DNA of 64,000 nt from Wolbachia endosymbiont of Oedothorax gibbosus (GCF_936270435.1 NZ_OW370567.1:248001-312000), one strand, 5' to 3'. Shown: positions 26,278 through 37,184, numbered from the stretch's first letter. Notes: generated by a model not told the origin, from the sequence alone. A program made the numbers and translations.

Positions 26278-26460
26278 TCTCTATCCTCAGGGCTTTATTT
26301 TCTGCTTTTAAGTTTTCTACTTCTACTTCCAACTTCTCTATTTTTTGCTGTAAATTTTTGCAGAGCTCTTCTAGATCAATCATATTACCTCACGTTTACC
26401 CTATGATTATCTTTTTGGTTTATCTTGTCTACCTATTTTGCCACTCTGCTGAACGGATAC
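26278..26460 (-). mobile_element. IS66-like left-end fragment
   Basis: Read on the reverse strand it begins GTATCCGTTCAGCAGAGTGG and matches 37785-37974, including the start of the transposase leader (ATGATTGATCTAGAAGAGCT) and its poly-A stretch. It is truncated at 26278. Confidence 0.85.
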
Positions 26461-26784
26461 AGAAATAAAGAAAGTCAGTTCAGGTGAAAAGTGAAATTTA
26501 AGGTTTTAGTATCTTCTTTCTTTTAAGAAAAAATACTCTACTGTAACTCTACTACATTTTAATCACTATGTCAACCCCTTAGTTTTTATTCTGTTGATAT
26601 ATTTAAAATAAATTAAAAAAACTAATGTTTTCTTTCTGCTATATAATTCATAATGGTGTCTTTGATAGAAAACCTTCTACTATATATATAACGGGTTTCT
26701 TATGACTTTTTCTGAAAAAATTAAAAACTTTTTTCTTTGGAGATGGGCTATATCTGGTTCTTTACATTAAATAACTCAGCTATA
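26461..26784. other. Intergenic stretch, one tiny ORF
   Basis: No supported gene. A 22-codon frame at 26701-26769 (MTFSEKIKNFFLWRW) starts with ATG and could be the head of a lost gene. It is otherwise AT-rich without hairpins. Confidence 0.3.
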
Positions 26785-29700
26785 TTATAGTGCATTTTTT
26801 ATATTAACTAAATCTCTTAATTGATCATTGTTAAATTCTGTAATCCAACTCTCGCCACTACTTATAGTTAGGTTTGCTAATTCTTTCTTACTTTGAATCA
26901 TCTCATCAATACGCTCTTCAAATGTACCTGTTGAAAGTAGCCTGTACACCATAACATTACGTTCTTGCCCGATACGATAGGCCCGATCTGTTGCTTGTGC
27001 TTCCACTGCTGGATTCCACCATAAATCATAATGTATTACATGGTTTGCCGCTGTTAAATTAAGCCCTGTTCCACCAGCTTTTAAAGATACTATAAGAATA
27101 TTTGATTGGAATGAATTTTGAAAATCATTAACCATTTCGTCTCGTGCTTTACGGGACAGTCCTCCATGTAAAAATGGCACTTTTGATTCAAACCTTTCTT
27201 CAAGTAGCCTAGCTATAATCTCACCCATTTCAGTGTATTGAGTAAATATCAATGATTTTTCTGCAACTTCACCAATACTAATCAATATTTCCTCAAGCAT
27301 CTGCATTTTACCGGATTGTTCAATACTCGCACGCTTTTTCTTGCCAAATTGTGATGGATGGTTACAAATTTGCTTTAAAGCATTGATAAGTTTAAAGATT
27401 AGTCCCTTACGTTCAATCCCTTCACTTTTTTCTATTTTCTCCATAGTTGTATCAACAACCTTTTGATAAAGAGCTGTTTGCTCTGAAGTGAGGGAACAAT
27501 AACGATTATTCTCAATTTTATCTGGTAAATCCTGAATAATGCTTTTATCACTCTTAAGCCTACGTAACATAAAAGGGCTAGTGATTTTCATAAACCTTTC
27601 TAGACAAATTTTATCTCTTTCTTTTTCAATTGGTGTTGCAAAGCTGCTTTTAAACTGCTTAGGAGTACCAAGATAAGATTTATTGATAAAATCAAAAATG
27701 CTCCAATACTCAAGTAACCTATTCTCAACAGGTGTACCACTCATTGCTATTTTATGTGTTGCCTCAATAGCTTTAATTGCTTTGGTTTGTTCGGTATTAG
27801 GATTTTTTATATTTTGTGCTTCATCAATCACGAGCAAAAACCATCTTATTTTGTTGAGTTCTTTTTTATCACGACGTGCAAGACCATAAGATGTTATGGC
27901 TACATCGTAATCACTTACTAATTCTCGATTTTGTCCATGATAGATGAAAAGCTTTAATTCTGGTGCAAAACGTTCCATCTCTCGTTGCCAATTACTTAAT
28001 ATGCTTGTTGGAGCTACTATCAAAACTCTATCCCGATTTAAAAATCCTGCATTTTTACAATATAAAATAGCTGCAATAACTTGTACAGTCTTACCAAGAC
28101 CCATATCATCAGCAATTATGCTACCAAACCCACTTTCTATATTCTGTACAAGCCAACTAAACCCTCGTTCTTGATATGGGCGCAGTTGTGCTATTAGATT
28201 ATTTGGTGTAGTAACAGGTGTGTAAGTATTAAGTTTATTAAATAAGTCTGTAAGCTGCTGATCAAATGCTACTTTAGCCTCATTCACTTCACCTGTCAGG
28301 GCAGCTTGCATGAGTTCTGCTTGACTCAAATAATCAGGCAATTTATCAAGTTTTTTTAATAAAGCCTCTACCTCTTTATCATCTAAAAGCACATAATGAT
28401 CAATAATGTGCACAAGCCCACGAGAATCTTTTAGTAACTTTTTAAATTCTGTAATGCTTATTTTTTTATCACCTATTGCTATTTTCCAATCAAATTTTAA
28501 TAAATTTTCAAGAGTTAAAAAGCTTTCGCGATCTTCTTTTATTTTATCTTTAGTAGACAAATTAAGACTTAATTGTGGTTTTAAGATTTTTTGTAAAGAT
28601 TTCGGCAAAATAACTTTGATACCTATTGCTCTTAGTACAGGCAAGATATGTAAAAATAATGGTGCAAAATTATCTAAATTAAATGATAATGTGCTATTAT
28701 CGTCAATCGACTTTTCTAGTTCAGGTATATATTCAGACAAAAGTGCAAGATCAGATAAAATACTAAGCTTTACGTTTTGATTAGAAAGTGCTTTTTCCAG
28801 CTTTATGAATGACTTCTCATCATCTGGTGATAACTGTACCTCAAGTTCAAATTTTTCATTGTAATCTTTTATCATTAGATAGAGTTTGTAAGGTTTATCT
28901 GCTAAATAAAGACGTGAAAGCCAGAGATTAATCGCTTGCGGTATTTCCTTGTTGCTAAACTCAGTAAACTTGTATGGTCTTCCAGTAAAGAATAATCCAA
29001 AGATGTCTTTATCTCCATGCTTATCCAGAGGTGCAGGAAAGTTATCTTTTATATACCCTAAAAGGATGAGAGAGATAGCAACATTTACTTGTTCCTCTGG
29101 TTCCATAGCGATTTCTTGATATTTAATCAATAGAGGCGGACAAATAGATGACATCTTGCTATGAATTTCCTTAACTGATTCATTAAACAACGCCGGAATC
29201 CACCTAATTATTACTTCTCCTTTTTTGTTTTGTAATACTTGTGGTATTAGCGCTGACTTTTCCATCAGCATATGTGCAAACTGTGAAATCATATGCATGA
29301 AGCGAAGTTCAGGATTAAGCCTGTGAAGTAACGAATTAGGAATGTCGTTTAAAAATCGTGCCATATCTTGCAATACATTTCTACTTAGCATAAATAAATT
29401 AGTTGTACCATTGCTCACTTGAGTAAGGTAATGCTGATCATTAATGAATAGTTGAAATGTTTGCCAATTCTGAATTTTTCCCCATCTTTTAATAAATAGC
29501 TCCTCTTCCGATAGTTCCTTCTTAGAAGCTGGATAGTACACTAACCTTCCTGTAGGATACTTTTGCCAGTGCTTATAAGCTATCTGTAAAATATTATGAA
29601 AGTTTTTTTCAAAAAAAAGTGGATTATCTGTTAAAATACTACTGATACAATCAAAAAGGTTAGGAATAGTTGATAAATCAATATCATTTAAAATTGTTTG

Positions 29701-30312
29701 GTTATGTATTCTAATTTTAGAACATGCCTTAAATATATCATCAGTCTTTAAAATGTTTTGAGCATTTTCTAATTTTCCACCTCCAAAATCATCAATGAGC
29801 GATAATAAATCACAATTATGAATATTAAAAATCATGAAGGGGTTTTTATCAATTTCCGCCGCAATAAGATAAATTACAGCAGCAATATGTTTACAAGGCA
29901 TAGCCCAATCAGGACAACTACAACTTGCATTCATCTCCTGCCAATTTGAAGGAAATAATTTAATCCCAAGATCATTAAGCTTATCAAACAAGCTGGCTGA
30001 TAATTGTCTATTTATCAATTTAGCTAATATAGCTGGTGAAGTTTCAATAATTTGACGAATGGTCTGTTGTTCTGATGAACTTAATTCATTGAGTATAATT
30101 TTGACTTTATATGGTTGAGGTTTTGAACCACGATATGGGTAAGATCCTGAGCTATGAACTTTAGCTGTAACTATGTGACCATTAATTTTAATACCAAAAG
30201 CTCGACCAGTATTAGCACAAGTTCTGCCACGTGGAAGACGGTTATCATAATCTATTCCGTCAAAAGACTGTAGCCACTTCTTACCCCACCATGTTCTTCC
30301 ATAAATAGTCAT
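26785..30312 (-). CDS. SWIM zinc-finger SNF2-family helicase
   Basis: 1175 aa. The N-terminal domain (WWGKKWLQSFDG) is followed by a SWIM zinc finger, CSCPDWAMPCKHIAAV, near residue 130. A long middle region precedes the SNF2 motor: QERGFSWLVQN, Walker A DDMGLGKTVQ near 735, DEAQ box near 828, MSGTPVENR, and a helicase-C domain with KAGGTGLNLT and DRAYRIGQ. Such proteins remodel protein-DNA complexes; the bacterial SWIM-SNF2 class has no well-defined role. The frame is intact and flanked by inverted IS982 copies, so it sits in a mobile or rearranged island. Confidence 0.9.
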   Translation of the reverse strand: MTIYGRTWWGKKWLQSFDGIDYDNRLPRGRTCANTGRAFGIKINGHIVTAKVHSSGSYPYRGSKPQPYKVKIILNELSSSEQQTIRQIIETSPAILAKLINRQLSASLFDKLNDLGIKLFPSNWQEMNASCSCPDWAMPCKHIAAVIYLIAAEIDKNPFMIFNIHNCDLLSLIDDFGGGKLENAQNILKTDDIFKACSKIRIHNQTILNDIDLSTIPNLFDCISSILTDNPLFFEKNFHNILQIAYKHWQKYPTGRLVYYPASKKELSEEELFIKRWGKIQNWQTFQLFINDQHYLTQVSNGTTNLFMLSRNVLQDMARFLNDIPNSLLHRLNPELRFMHMISQFAHMLMEKSALIPQVLQNKKGEVIIRWIPALFNESVKEIHSKMSSICPPLLIKYQEIAMEPEEQVNVAISLILLGYIKDNFPAPLDKHGDKDIFGLFFTGRPYKFTEFSNKEIPQAINLWLSRLYLADKPYKLYLMIKDYNEKFELEVQLSPDDEKSFIKLEKALSNQNVKLSILSDLALLSEYIPELEKSIDDNSTLSFNLDNFAPLFLHILPVLRAIGIKVILPKSLQKILKPQLSLNLSTKDKIKEDRESFLTLENLLKFDWKIAIGDKKISITEFKKLLKDSRGLVHIIDHYVLLDDKEVEALLKKLDKLPDYLSQAELMQAALTGEVNEAKVAFDQQLTDLFNKLNTYTPVTTPNNLIAQLRPYQERGFSWLVQNIESGFGSIIADDMGLGKTVQVIAAILYCKNAGFLNRDRVLIVAPTSILSNWQREMERFAPELKLFIYHGQNRELVSDYDVAITSYGLARRDKKELNKIRWFLLVIDEAQNIKNPNTEQTKAIKAIEATHKIAMSGTPVENRLLEYWSIFDFINKSYLGTPKQFKSSFATPIEKERDKICLERFMKITSPFMLRRLKSDKSIIQDLPDKIENNRYCSLTSEQTALYQKVVDTTMEKIEKSEGIERKGLIFKLINALKQICNHPSQFGKKKRASIEQSGKMQMLEEILISIGEVAEKSLIFTQYTEMGEIIARLLEERFESKVPFLHGGLSRKARDEMVNDFQNSFQSNILIVSLKAGGTGLNLTAANHVIHYDLWWNPAVEAQATDRAYRIGQERNVMVYRLLSTGTFEERIDEMIQSKKELANLTISSGESWITEFNNDQLRDLVNIKNAL

Positions 30313-30740
30313 TTTATAAAATCGTATATTTCAATATAAATAAATTGAATATTAACCTTATAGATAATTTTTCTAAATATATCAAACCCACCTTAGAGAA
30401 AACAACTATAGTGTTTCTTCAGAGCAAGCTACTAATTTTAGAACGAATTAACATCAATTACTACTATAAAACGCCAACAGAAATAAGTTAAAATAAGCAT
30501 TTGTTTGTTGCTATAGATTAAATTTACTTATGTTGAGCTGCATAAAAGTGCAACCAAGACTATACAAAAAGACTTAAAACTCTCAAAACCTTATGAATTT
30601 ATATGTAACCAGTGCTCCTAATTTATTTACAATTCATCACTCTTTGGGACCATACACCATAAATTGGGGTTAAAAGGTTTGCTTGGCAAAATTACTGTTT
30701 AGTGCTATACTCAGTTAAATTGTTTTAGTAGGAGGGAGAC
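30313..30740. other. Intergenic region with IS481-type remnant
   Basis: Positions ~30490-30660 carry short pieces matching the IS481-like transposase at 62278-62770 (TTGTTGCTATAGATTA, GAGCTGCATAAAAGTGC, TTTGGGACCATACA), without an open frame. A ribosome site TAGGAGGGAGAC precedes the next gene. Confidence 0.55.
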
Positions 30741-31451
30741 ATGACTTGGAGTTTTTTTGCTGGGCTCATGCCACCAGCAGCAGATGCTACAGAAGAAAAT
30801 AAAGTTAAAAGTAGGAAAAATTCTGGGAATTCGGGTATTGAAGATCAACCTGACCAAGACTCTACAACTACATTAGAATTTAAGCTGACACAATCTTTGC
30901 TTGATCAGGTAAAAGCTGATAAAAATGATCCCAGTGTAAATTCTGGTAAACAAGCGTATAAAGATCTTCCTAGAATGAGTTTTGTAATCAATGGTCAAGC
31001 TATAGATAAGGAATTTGTTAGCCAACAGTGCAATACGCATAGTGAAGGAGTTAAAGATGACAATTACCGCCAAACTGCAAAGCAAGTCTTCACAGAAATG
31101 TTCAAGCATGCTAAAGCAGAAGTTCCAAACGATCACATACTGGAAGAATTAATTACTAGTTGTAATCAAGCGGGGTATGAGTTTGCGATGTATGGTCAAA
31201 TTCAGCCTATACTTGCTCAGTATAATTTAACACCAACAATTCCTGAAAAAACAATGGGCATTCATTGTAATAGTGCAAATTCTGTAAGTGTTGAGTATAG
31301 TGAGGTTATAGTTGTAAAAAATCCAGATTCAGAACAATTGGAAGAATATAAATGTGATAGTAAGCTAAGGTTCACGCTTAAGTCTCAAGATGGTAAAGTA
31401 GAGTATGAAAATGGCAAAGAAACATTTACCCGTTCCTCAAGAATTAAATAA
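30741..31451 (+). CDS. Unknown protein upstream of lipase-domain gene
   Basis: 236 aa, with a very good ribosome site (GGAGGGAGAC). The first residues MTWSFFAGLMPPAADATEENK are followed by a hydrophilic N-terminal region, then a globular Cys-containing domain (QQCNTHSE, ELITSCNQAGYEF, IHCNSANS, YKCDSKLRF). No transmembrane helix and no recognised family. It overlaps the following gene by 47 nt in another frame, so the two are coupled and may act together. Confidence 0.7.
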   Translation: MTWSFFAGLMPPAADATEENKVKSRKNSGNSGIEDQPDQDSTTTLEFKLTQSLLDQVKADKNDPSVNSGKQAYKDLPRMSFVINGQAIDKEFVSQQCNTHSEGVKDDNYRQTAKQVFTEMFKHAKAEVPNDHILEELITSCNQAGYEFAMYGQIQPILAQYNLTPTIPEKTMGIHCNSANSVSVEYSEVIVVKNPDSEQLEEYKCDSKLRFTLKSQDGKVEYENGKETFTRSSRIK

Positions 31452-31792
31452 CTACAAAACTGATGGTAAAAGTTTATTAGGTGATATTAAGGAATGTTTT
31501 GAAGATGTTGATAACCGAACTATTGAGGATTTAACCGATAACATTGGTGATGAACGTCAGTTTAATGAGGAACCTAATGGAGATGATTCAAATCTAGAAC
31601 AAAATGAATTTGAAATACCTGATATTCAAGAAGAGCGAAGGCCAGGTGTTTTAGGACCAAATAAAACTGAAATTGCAGGATTTAGCCAAGAGAAGTTATT
31701 AGAGATCATCGATTTTGTTAAGGTAGGCTATTATGTTGGTGATTATAATCTTAATAATAAAAAGTTTTCTGAGTTAGAGGAAAGATCTTATA

Positions 31793-32773
31793 ACCCCAGT
31801 TATGGATTAACCAACGAAGTAAAGCTGAGAAATACAGGGCTTTTTCGATTGCATTGAATAAGAAATGAGGGTAGAAAAAATATGTACCAAGAAATTTACT
31901 GTGGATCTATGCCGAGTGTGCTCAAGTTCAAATTTGTTTTTTAGGCAGCCAAAAACCGTTTCAACAATCGATCTTTTCCCTAGTAAAATCTTCTCTTTCA
32001 GCGAAATCAGTGCATTTTTCATACCTTTTTTCACTTTAGTGACGAGTTTTAGACCTCTATCGAATAGTTTCTCAAAGAGCTCTTTCTTTATATAGCCCTT
32101 ATCTCCAAACAAAAGTCCAGTTAGTTTTTTGGTTAGAGTTGGTACAGGTTTTCTGTCATCGACGTTACCTCTGGTTAGCGTAACACCTTGAATTTCACCT
32201 ATTTCATTGATTACTACATGTAATTTAAAACCAAAAAACCAGCCGTAAGTATTCTTTCCTAACTCTGCTAATCCTTTGAAAACCTTATTTCTTGAGATTC
32301 TTTTTCGATGGCATACTGCTATTGAAGTAGAATCTATGTAGGAAATCCCGGTCATTTTTGCTTGTTCACAAAACCATTGCAAAAGTAATGCTAAATACCA
32401 CAAAACTCGCGGCTTTAAGGCAATAAATCTGTGATATGAAGGCAGCTTTGAAAACTCTGATCTATAGAATAACTGAAGATAACAAAGATAAAAAGCCTTG
32501 AAGTTTTTACATGGTGATTTATGGTATAATAGGATTATGGTTAGAATTTCTGAGTGCGCTATTTCTGGTACTCTGGTTGGTTTTTTGCCGTTTGATAAGA
32601 ACCTATTTGCAAAATTATCATCTACCGCACGACAAAAATCCTCGACGCAACAGTACAGTTCTGTAATATCTTTCTTCATGGGTAACCTCTTATTATTACT
32701 AAAATACTCGAGTTTACCCTGTTTCCCTCTTCTTAGTTATACTTTTATCTATTTTCTAATCCATAACTGAGGT
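31793..32773 (-). mobile_element. IS982-family element, copy 2
   Basis: 981 bp with ends ACCCCAGTTATGG and CCATAACTGAGGT. The direct repeat TTATA flanks it (31788-31792 and 32774-32778). The transposase is on the reverse strand. Confidence 0.93.
31807..32679 (-). CDS. IS982 transposase
   Basis: 290 aa, identical in sequence to the copies at 25061 and 35519, with the DDE motifs intact. Its insertion separates the N-terminus of the lipase-domain protein from its catalytic part. Confidence 0.93.
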   Translation of the reverse strand: MKKDITELYCCVEDFCRAVDDNFANRFLSNGKKPTRVPEIAHSEILTIILLYHKSPCKNFKAFYLCYLQLFYRSEFSKLPSYHRFIALKPRVLWYLALLLQWFCEQAKMTGISYIDSTSIAVCHRKRISRNKVFKGLAELGKNTYGWFFGFKLHVVINEIGEIQGVTLTRGNVDDRKPVPTLTKKLTGLLFGDKGYIKKELFEKLFDRGLKLVTKVKKGMKNALISLKEKILLGKRSIVETVFGCLKNKFELEHTRHRSTVNFLVHIFSTLISYSMQSKKPCISQLYFVG

Positions 32774-35168
32774 TTATAGAGTTCCAGCTAAACTTAAGGA
32801 AGAAGGATATAAAATTGTTCAGTTTTATAACGTGAATGATGGTAAACAATATCGACATGCTGGTTACGTTTTTATAAAAGATAACGAAATAACTATAGTT
32901 TACCGCGGTAGTCGCAATGGGTTTGACTACATGAAAGATGCTGAAATGATTTTGACTAGTTCAGGTGAGCTTTTGCCTGAAGGTGGAAAAATCCATTCAG
33001 GTTTTTACTCTTTATTTAAAGATTCTTGGGAAAGTGTTTACAAGATATTAAAAGGATATGCTAATGATCAACAGTTAGAAATTAAAGATTTTAAAATTAA
33101 CCTTACAGGTCATAGTATGGGAGGTGCTATTGCCACCATAGCTGCTCTATGTTTAAGTGTAAGAGAGGGTGCAGAAGATTTGCATGTTGCAACTTTTGCT
33201 TCTCCAAGGGTTTTCGATTCTGCTGCTGCTGAGGTTTATGAAGAGCGCCTTGGAAAGAAAACTATTAGAGTAGTTAATCAATCAGATTTCATACCTTCAT
33301 TACCGCTTGGTTCTATGGGTTATAAGCACGTGGGTGAACGATTAGTAATAACTAGTCGTTGTTCTTTACAGCGTGCCCATCTATTAGACATATATCGCAA
33401 TCTTATTGCAAATATCGAACCTGACCAATTTAAGTCTGATAATAGTGTATCTATATACTATTATCCTTCTTACCTTGTTACAGCATTGTATAATGTATTC
33501 ACTGCACCAAGTTACCTCATTCTAAATACCCATTCAAATGGTGCTGAACAATATTTTAAACAAGTAAAGAACAAACATAAAGATGCTTCACTTTCTGAAA
33601 TGATGAAATATTCTGGATCTAGTAATGAACAGAAAGTAGTAATTTATGAGGATTCTGAACCTGGTGAAGACGGGTTTATAACCTTTCACACACTTGATAA
33701 CTTGTTTGCCATGATGCTATCTTTACCTAGACATGTAAGAGGTGAAGGGTTAAAAGTTAACCTTCATGGTACTGCTTTTTTTGTTAACAATAATTATTAT
33801 CTCAGTGGAGACACTATTAGTCTGAGGCTATTGAAAACCTTAATTGATAACTATCCAGGAAGCTTGGCACTTATGAAGAAAGAGAAAAAGAGTAATAAAC
33901 TTAATGGAGGTTCTTCTTCTACCGCAGCTATCTCAACGTTAGCAATAGCTGAAGTTTCTTCAACGAATTCATCTTTAGGTGATCATAGCAATAGTAATGT
34001 ACAAATCGCAGTGCAGAGTGATGAGAATCAGCAAATGAATGCTGAAAAAGCTGGTAGCAGTAACACTCCAGGAATTCCTGAACAAATACTTGTACCAAGT
34101 AATGAAAAAGAGCTTGTAGCAAGTACAGGTTACGGTATGGGAGATGTCATTACCAAAACAGGAAATGCAGGAGATTTGCGTGTTGCAACTTTGGGTACTC
34201 AACAGGTTGTTCCTCATGGTAGTGCTAAAATTTTTAACAAGTTTTATAAAAAGAATGCTACTGGGCTTTCAGTCGAGTTTATTGCTGGTAATATTAGTGA
34301 GATAGTACAGAAGTTTCTTAACGCTGGGATATCACAAGTCGTAGTTTCTACCTCCACTGGTAGTTCCGTATCCTTGGATTTTAATGATATTAGTAAAGCA
34401 AGTCAAGGAGGACTTCAAAAAATAGCAAAAGCACTTATGGACTTGTTTACAAGAGGTGAATCTAATAGTAGAACTGTCAATGCTATTACTAATTTTTCTA
34501 CTGTTAAAACACCAGCCTTAGAACAAGAAAATAATACTCATGGCAACGATCAACAACCAAGTGATTCTGTTTCTAATATTCAAAGTGATGATGTAGAAGT
34601 TAGTAGTGCTGCTACAAATGATCAATCAACCTCTATTATCAGTAACAATGGTATTGATAATGTTCAACAAGAACCTACTATGGTTTTAAATGGATCAGAA
34701 GAAAATGCTTCAGATCTATCAATTGGAGATGATGTTACTAAAAATGATACTGAATCATTAGTAAATCAAGCTTCTGTAAGTAGTAAAAATACTGGTCCTG
34801 GACCAGGTCATGAAGCTGAAAAAAGTAACAGCAGTCTACAAGACATACAACATAACGCTGGTCAGCCTACTAACAACTCAGGGAAAAACGATACTACTTC
34901 ACAAAATACAAAAAGTAGTAAGCTGCCTTTTATAGCTGCTTCTGCACTGGCAATAGCTGGAGTTGCTACAGGGATAGCTATTGCAGTTTACTTAGAAATG
35001 TTAGCAGTGGGGATAGCAGTTGGAGCTTGTTGTCTAATTGCAGCTACAATCATATATTACTGTAACAGACCTTCAAATTTAGTTGAACCTCCAGCTAGTT
35101 GCAATGGGCCTTCAAATTTACTTGAGGGTAGTAATGTTAAACCTCCAGCTAGTGCATCCATTGTATAA

Positions 35169-35316
35169 TAAGTTGAAGAATAAATATAGTAGTTTACCAT
35201 TTAATAATTTATTATCATTATGTTGATTATTGTAAAATAAGAACCAAAGCCTAATTTAAAATGCGTACTCGATAAATACTTCGGCAAAAGTACTATTGCT
35301 GATGTTTCAAGTAATA
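35169..35316. other. Intergenic spacer after the lipase-domain gene
   Basis: Short AT-rich spacer. No gene or clear terminator was seen. Confidence 0.4.
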
Positions 35317-35424
35317 TAGTGCACCCATTTGTCTAGACCATTTTTTTCAAAGTAATCCGATTTTTTTGTAAAGAAGTTCTAATCTAAAAAAAATAATGAA
35401 TATGTGCGTCCACACACATTTAAA

Positions 35425-36405
35425 ACCTCAGTTATGGATTAGAAAATAGATAAAAGTATAACTAAGAAGAGGGAAACAGGGTAAACTCGAGTATTTTAGT
35501 AATAATAAGAGGTTACCCATGAAGAAAGATATTACAGAACTGTACTGTTGCGTCGAGGATTTTTGTCGTGCGGTAGATGATAATTTTGCAAATAGGTTCT
35601 TATCAAACGGCAAAAAACCAACCAGAGTACCAGAAATAGCGCACTCAGAAATTCTAACCATAATCCTATTATACCATAAATCACCATGTAAAAACTTCAA
35701 GGCTTTTTATCTTTGTTATCTTCAGTTATTCTATAGATCAGAGTTTTCAAAGCTGCCTTCATATCACAGATTTATTGCCTTAAAGCCGCGAGTTTTGTGG
35801 TATTTAGCATTACTTTTGCAATGGTTTTGTGAACAAGCAAAAATGACCGGGATTTCCTACATAGATTCTACTTCAATAGCAGTATGCCATCGAAAAAGAA
35901 TCTCAAGAAATAAGGTTTTCAAAGGATTAGCAGAGTTAGGAAAGAATACTTACGGCTGGTTTTTTGGTTTTAAATTACATGTAGTAATCAATGAAATAGG
36001 TGAAATTCAAGGTGTTACGCTAACCAGAGGTAACGTCGATGACAGAAAACCTGTACCAACTCTAACCAAAAAACTAACTGGACTTTTGTTTGGAGATAAG
36101 GGCTATATAAAGAAAGAGCTCTTTGAGAAACTATTCGATAGAGGTCTAAAACTCGTCACTAAAGTGAAAAAAGGTATGAAAAATGCACTGATTTCGCTGA
36201 AAGAGAAGATTTTACTAGGGAAAAGATCGATTGTTGAAACGGTTTTTGGCTGCCTAAAAAACAAATTTGAACTTGAGCACACTCGGCATAGATCCACAGT
36301 AAATTTCTTGGTACATATTTTTTCTACCCTCATTTCTTATTCAATGCAATCGAAAAAGCCCTGTATTTCTCAGCTTTACTTCGTTGGTTAATCCATAACT
36401 GGGGT
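35425..36405 (+). mobile_element. IS982-family element, copy 3, inside IS3
   Basis: 981 bp. The direct repeat TTAAA flanks it (35420-35424 and 36406-36410). The empty site is visible in the second IS3 copy near 55640 as CACATTTAAAGCACAT, which confirms the 5-bp duplication. Confidence 0.95.
35519..36391 (+). CDS. IS982 transposase
   Basis: 290 aa, identical to the other two intact copies, with motifs YIDSTS, GNVDDRKP, GDKGY and ETVFG. It should be capable of mobilising all three copies. Confidence 0.93.
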   Translation: MKKDITELYCCVEDFCRAVDDNFANRFLSNGKKPTRVPEIAHSEILTIILLYHKSPCKNFKAFYLCYLQLFYRSEFSKLPSYHRFIALKPRVLWYLALLLQWFCEQAKMTGISYIDSTSIAVCHRKRISRNKVFKGLAELGKNTYGWFFGFKLHVVINEIGEIQGVTLTRGNVDDRKPVPTLTKKLTGLLFGDKGYIKKELFEKLFDRGLKLVTKVKKGMKNALISLKEKILLGKRSIVETVFGCLKNKFELEHTRHRSTVNFLVHIFSTLISYSMQSKKPCISQLYFVG

Positions 36406-36422
36406 TTAAAGCACATATTCAT

Positions 36423-37184
36423 TCATTGTCTATGATAATAGAGATCAGCAGGAGTTTTATAATGTAAAGACTGATGTCGCCTTCTATAGTTATACCAACC
36501 AACAAAATCCTTTATTACAACATCCAAATCTCTGATACTGTTTGGTCTATAGTAATATATGGCTTCTTGTTTTAAAGTTCTCCATAAGCGTTCAATAAAT
36601 ATATTATCAAAGCAGCGTCCTTTATGATCCATGCTGATTTTTATATTAGCACGCTCTAACTCCATAATGAAATTATAGCTTGTAAATTGCACACCTTGAT
36701 CACTGTTGAAAATCTCAGGTTTACCTTGTTTTAGAGCTTCTTTGAGAGTATGAATGCAAAATCCAGCATCAAGATATGGTGATAATGAATGAGCAATAAT
36801 ATAGCGACTATACAAGTCCATTATTGCTACAAAATAGACAAACTTACCTTCAAGCATAATGTACGTTATATCAGTGGCCCACACCTGGTTAGCTCTACAA
36901 ACAATCAAACCTTCAAGTAAATAAGGATATATTTTATGTTTTTTATCTTTAATGCTAGTGTTATGTTTTTTTCTACAATATAACCCAGTAATTCCCATCT
37001 TTTTCATTATTCTCAAAACCTTCTTATGGTTGATTACTATTCCATTTGCTATAATTTCAGCAGTAATTTTTCGATATCCATAATGGCAGTCTGAAGCCAA
37101 ATATATTTCTTGAATTAAATTTGCTATCTCACTTTCATCATTAATTATAGGACTATAATATAAGCTAGACCTGCAAATCCTCAA
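36423..37184 (-). CDS. IS3-family transposase OrfB
   Basis: 253 aa integrase-type catalytic domain: first Asp in WATDITYI, second in NSDQGVQFTS, Glu in FIERLWRTLKQE. It begins at a TTG and is normally made as an OrfAB fusion by -1 frameshifting on a run of nine A upstream (about 37270). The upstream OrfA part (about 37265-37540) is split between frames near EIC/VVIPSTNLYDW, so the fusion is probably not made correctly. Confidence 0.85.
   Translation of the reverse strand: MRICRSSLYYSPIINDESEIANLIQEIYLASDCHYGYRKITAEIIANGIVINHKKVLRIMKKMGITGLYCRKKHNTSIKDKKHKIYPYLLEGLIVCRANQVWATDITYIMLEGKFVYFVAIMDLYSRYIIAHSLSPYLDAGFCIHTLKEALKQGKPEIFNSDQGVQFTSYNFIMELERANIKISMDHKGRCFDNIFIERLWRTLKQEAIYYYRPNSIRDLDVVIKDFVGWYNYRRRHQSLHYKTPADLYYHRQ

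Larger units (their letters stand above)
31405..35168 (+). pseudogene. Large lipase-domain protein gene, split by IS982 copy 2
   Basis: The 5' part (31405-31792) and 3' part (32779-35168) join in frame when the IS (31793-32773) and one TTATA copy are removed: 388 + 2390 = 2778 nt, 925 aa plus stop, reading ERSY|RVPAKLKEEG across the junction. The protein has an acidic N-terminus, a class 3 (Rossmann-like) lipase domain with nucleophile Ser242 in LTGHSMGGAI, a long Ser/Asn-rich region, two hydrophobic helices near the end (LPFIAASALAIAGVATGIAI and AVGIAVGACCLIAATIIYY), and a tail with a duplicated PSNL-PPAS motif. It looks like a host-directed lipase, possibly secreted. The 3' part from ATG 32832 (778 aa) still holds the whole active-site region. 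Confidence 0.85.

Noticed and set aside
24967..32773. Composite transposon carrying the SNF2 helicase
   Set aside because: Each IS982 has its own different 5-bp duplication, so they inserted separately.
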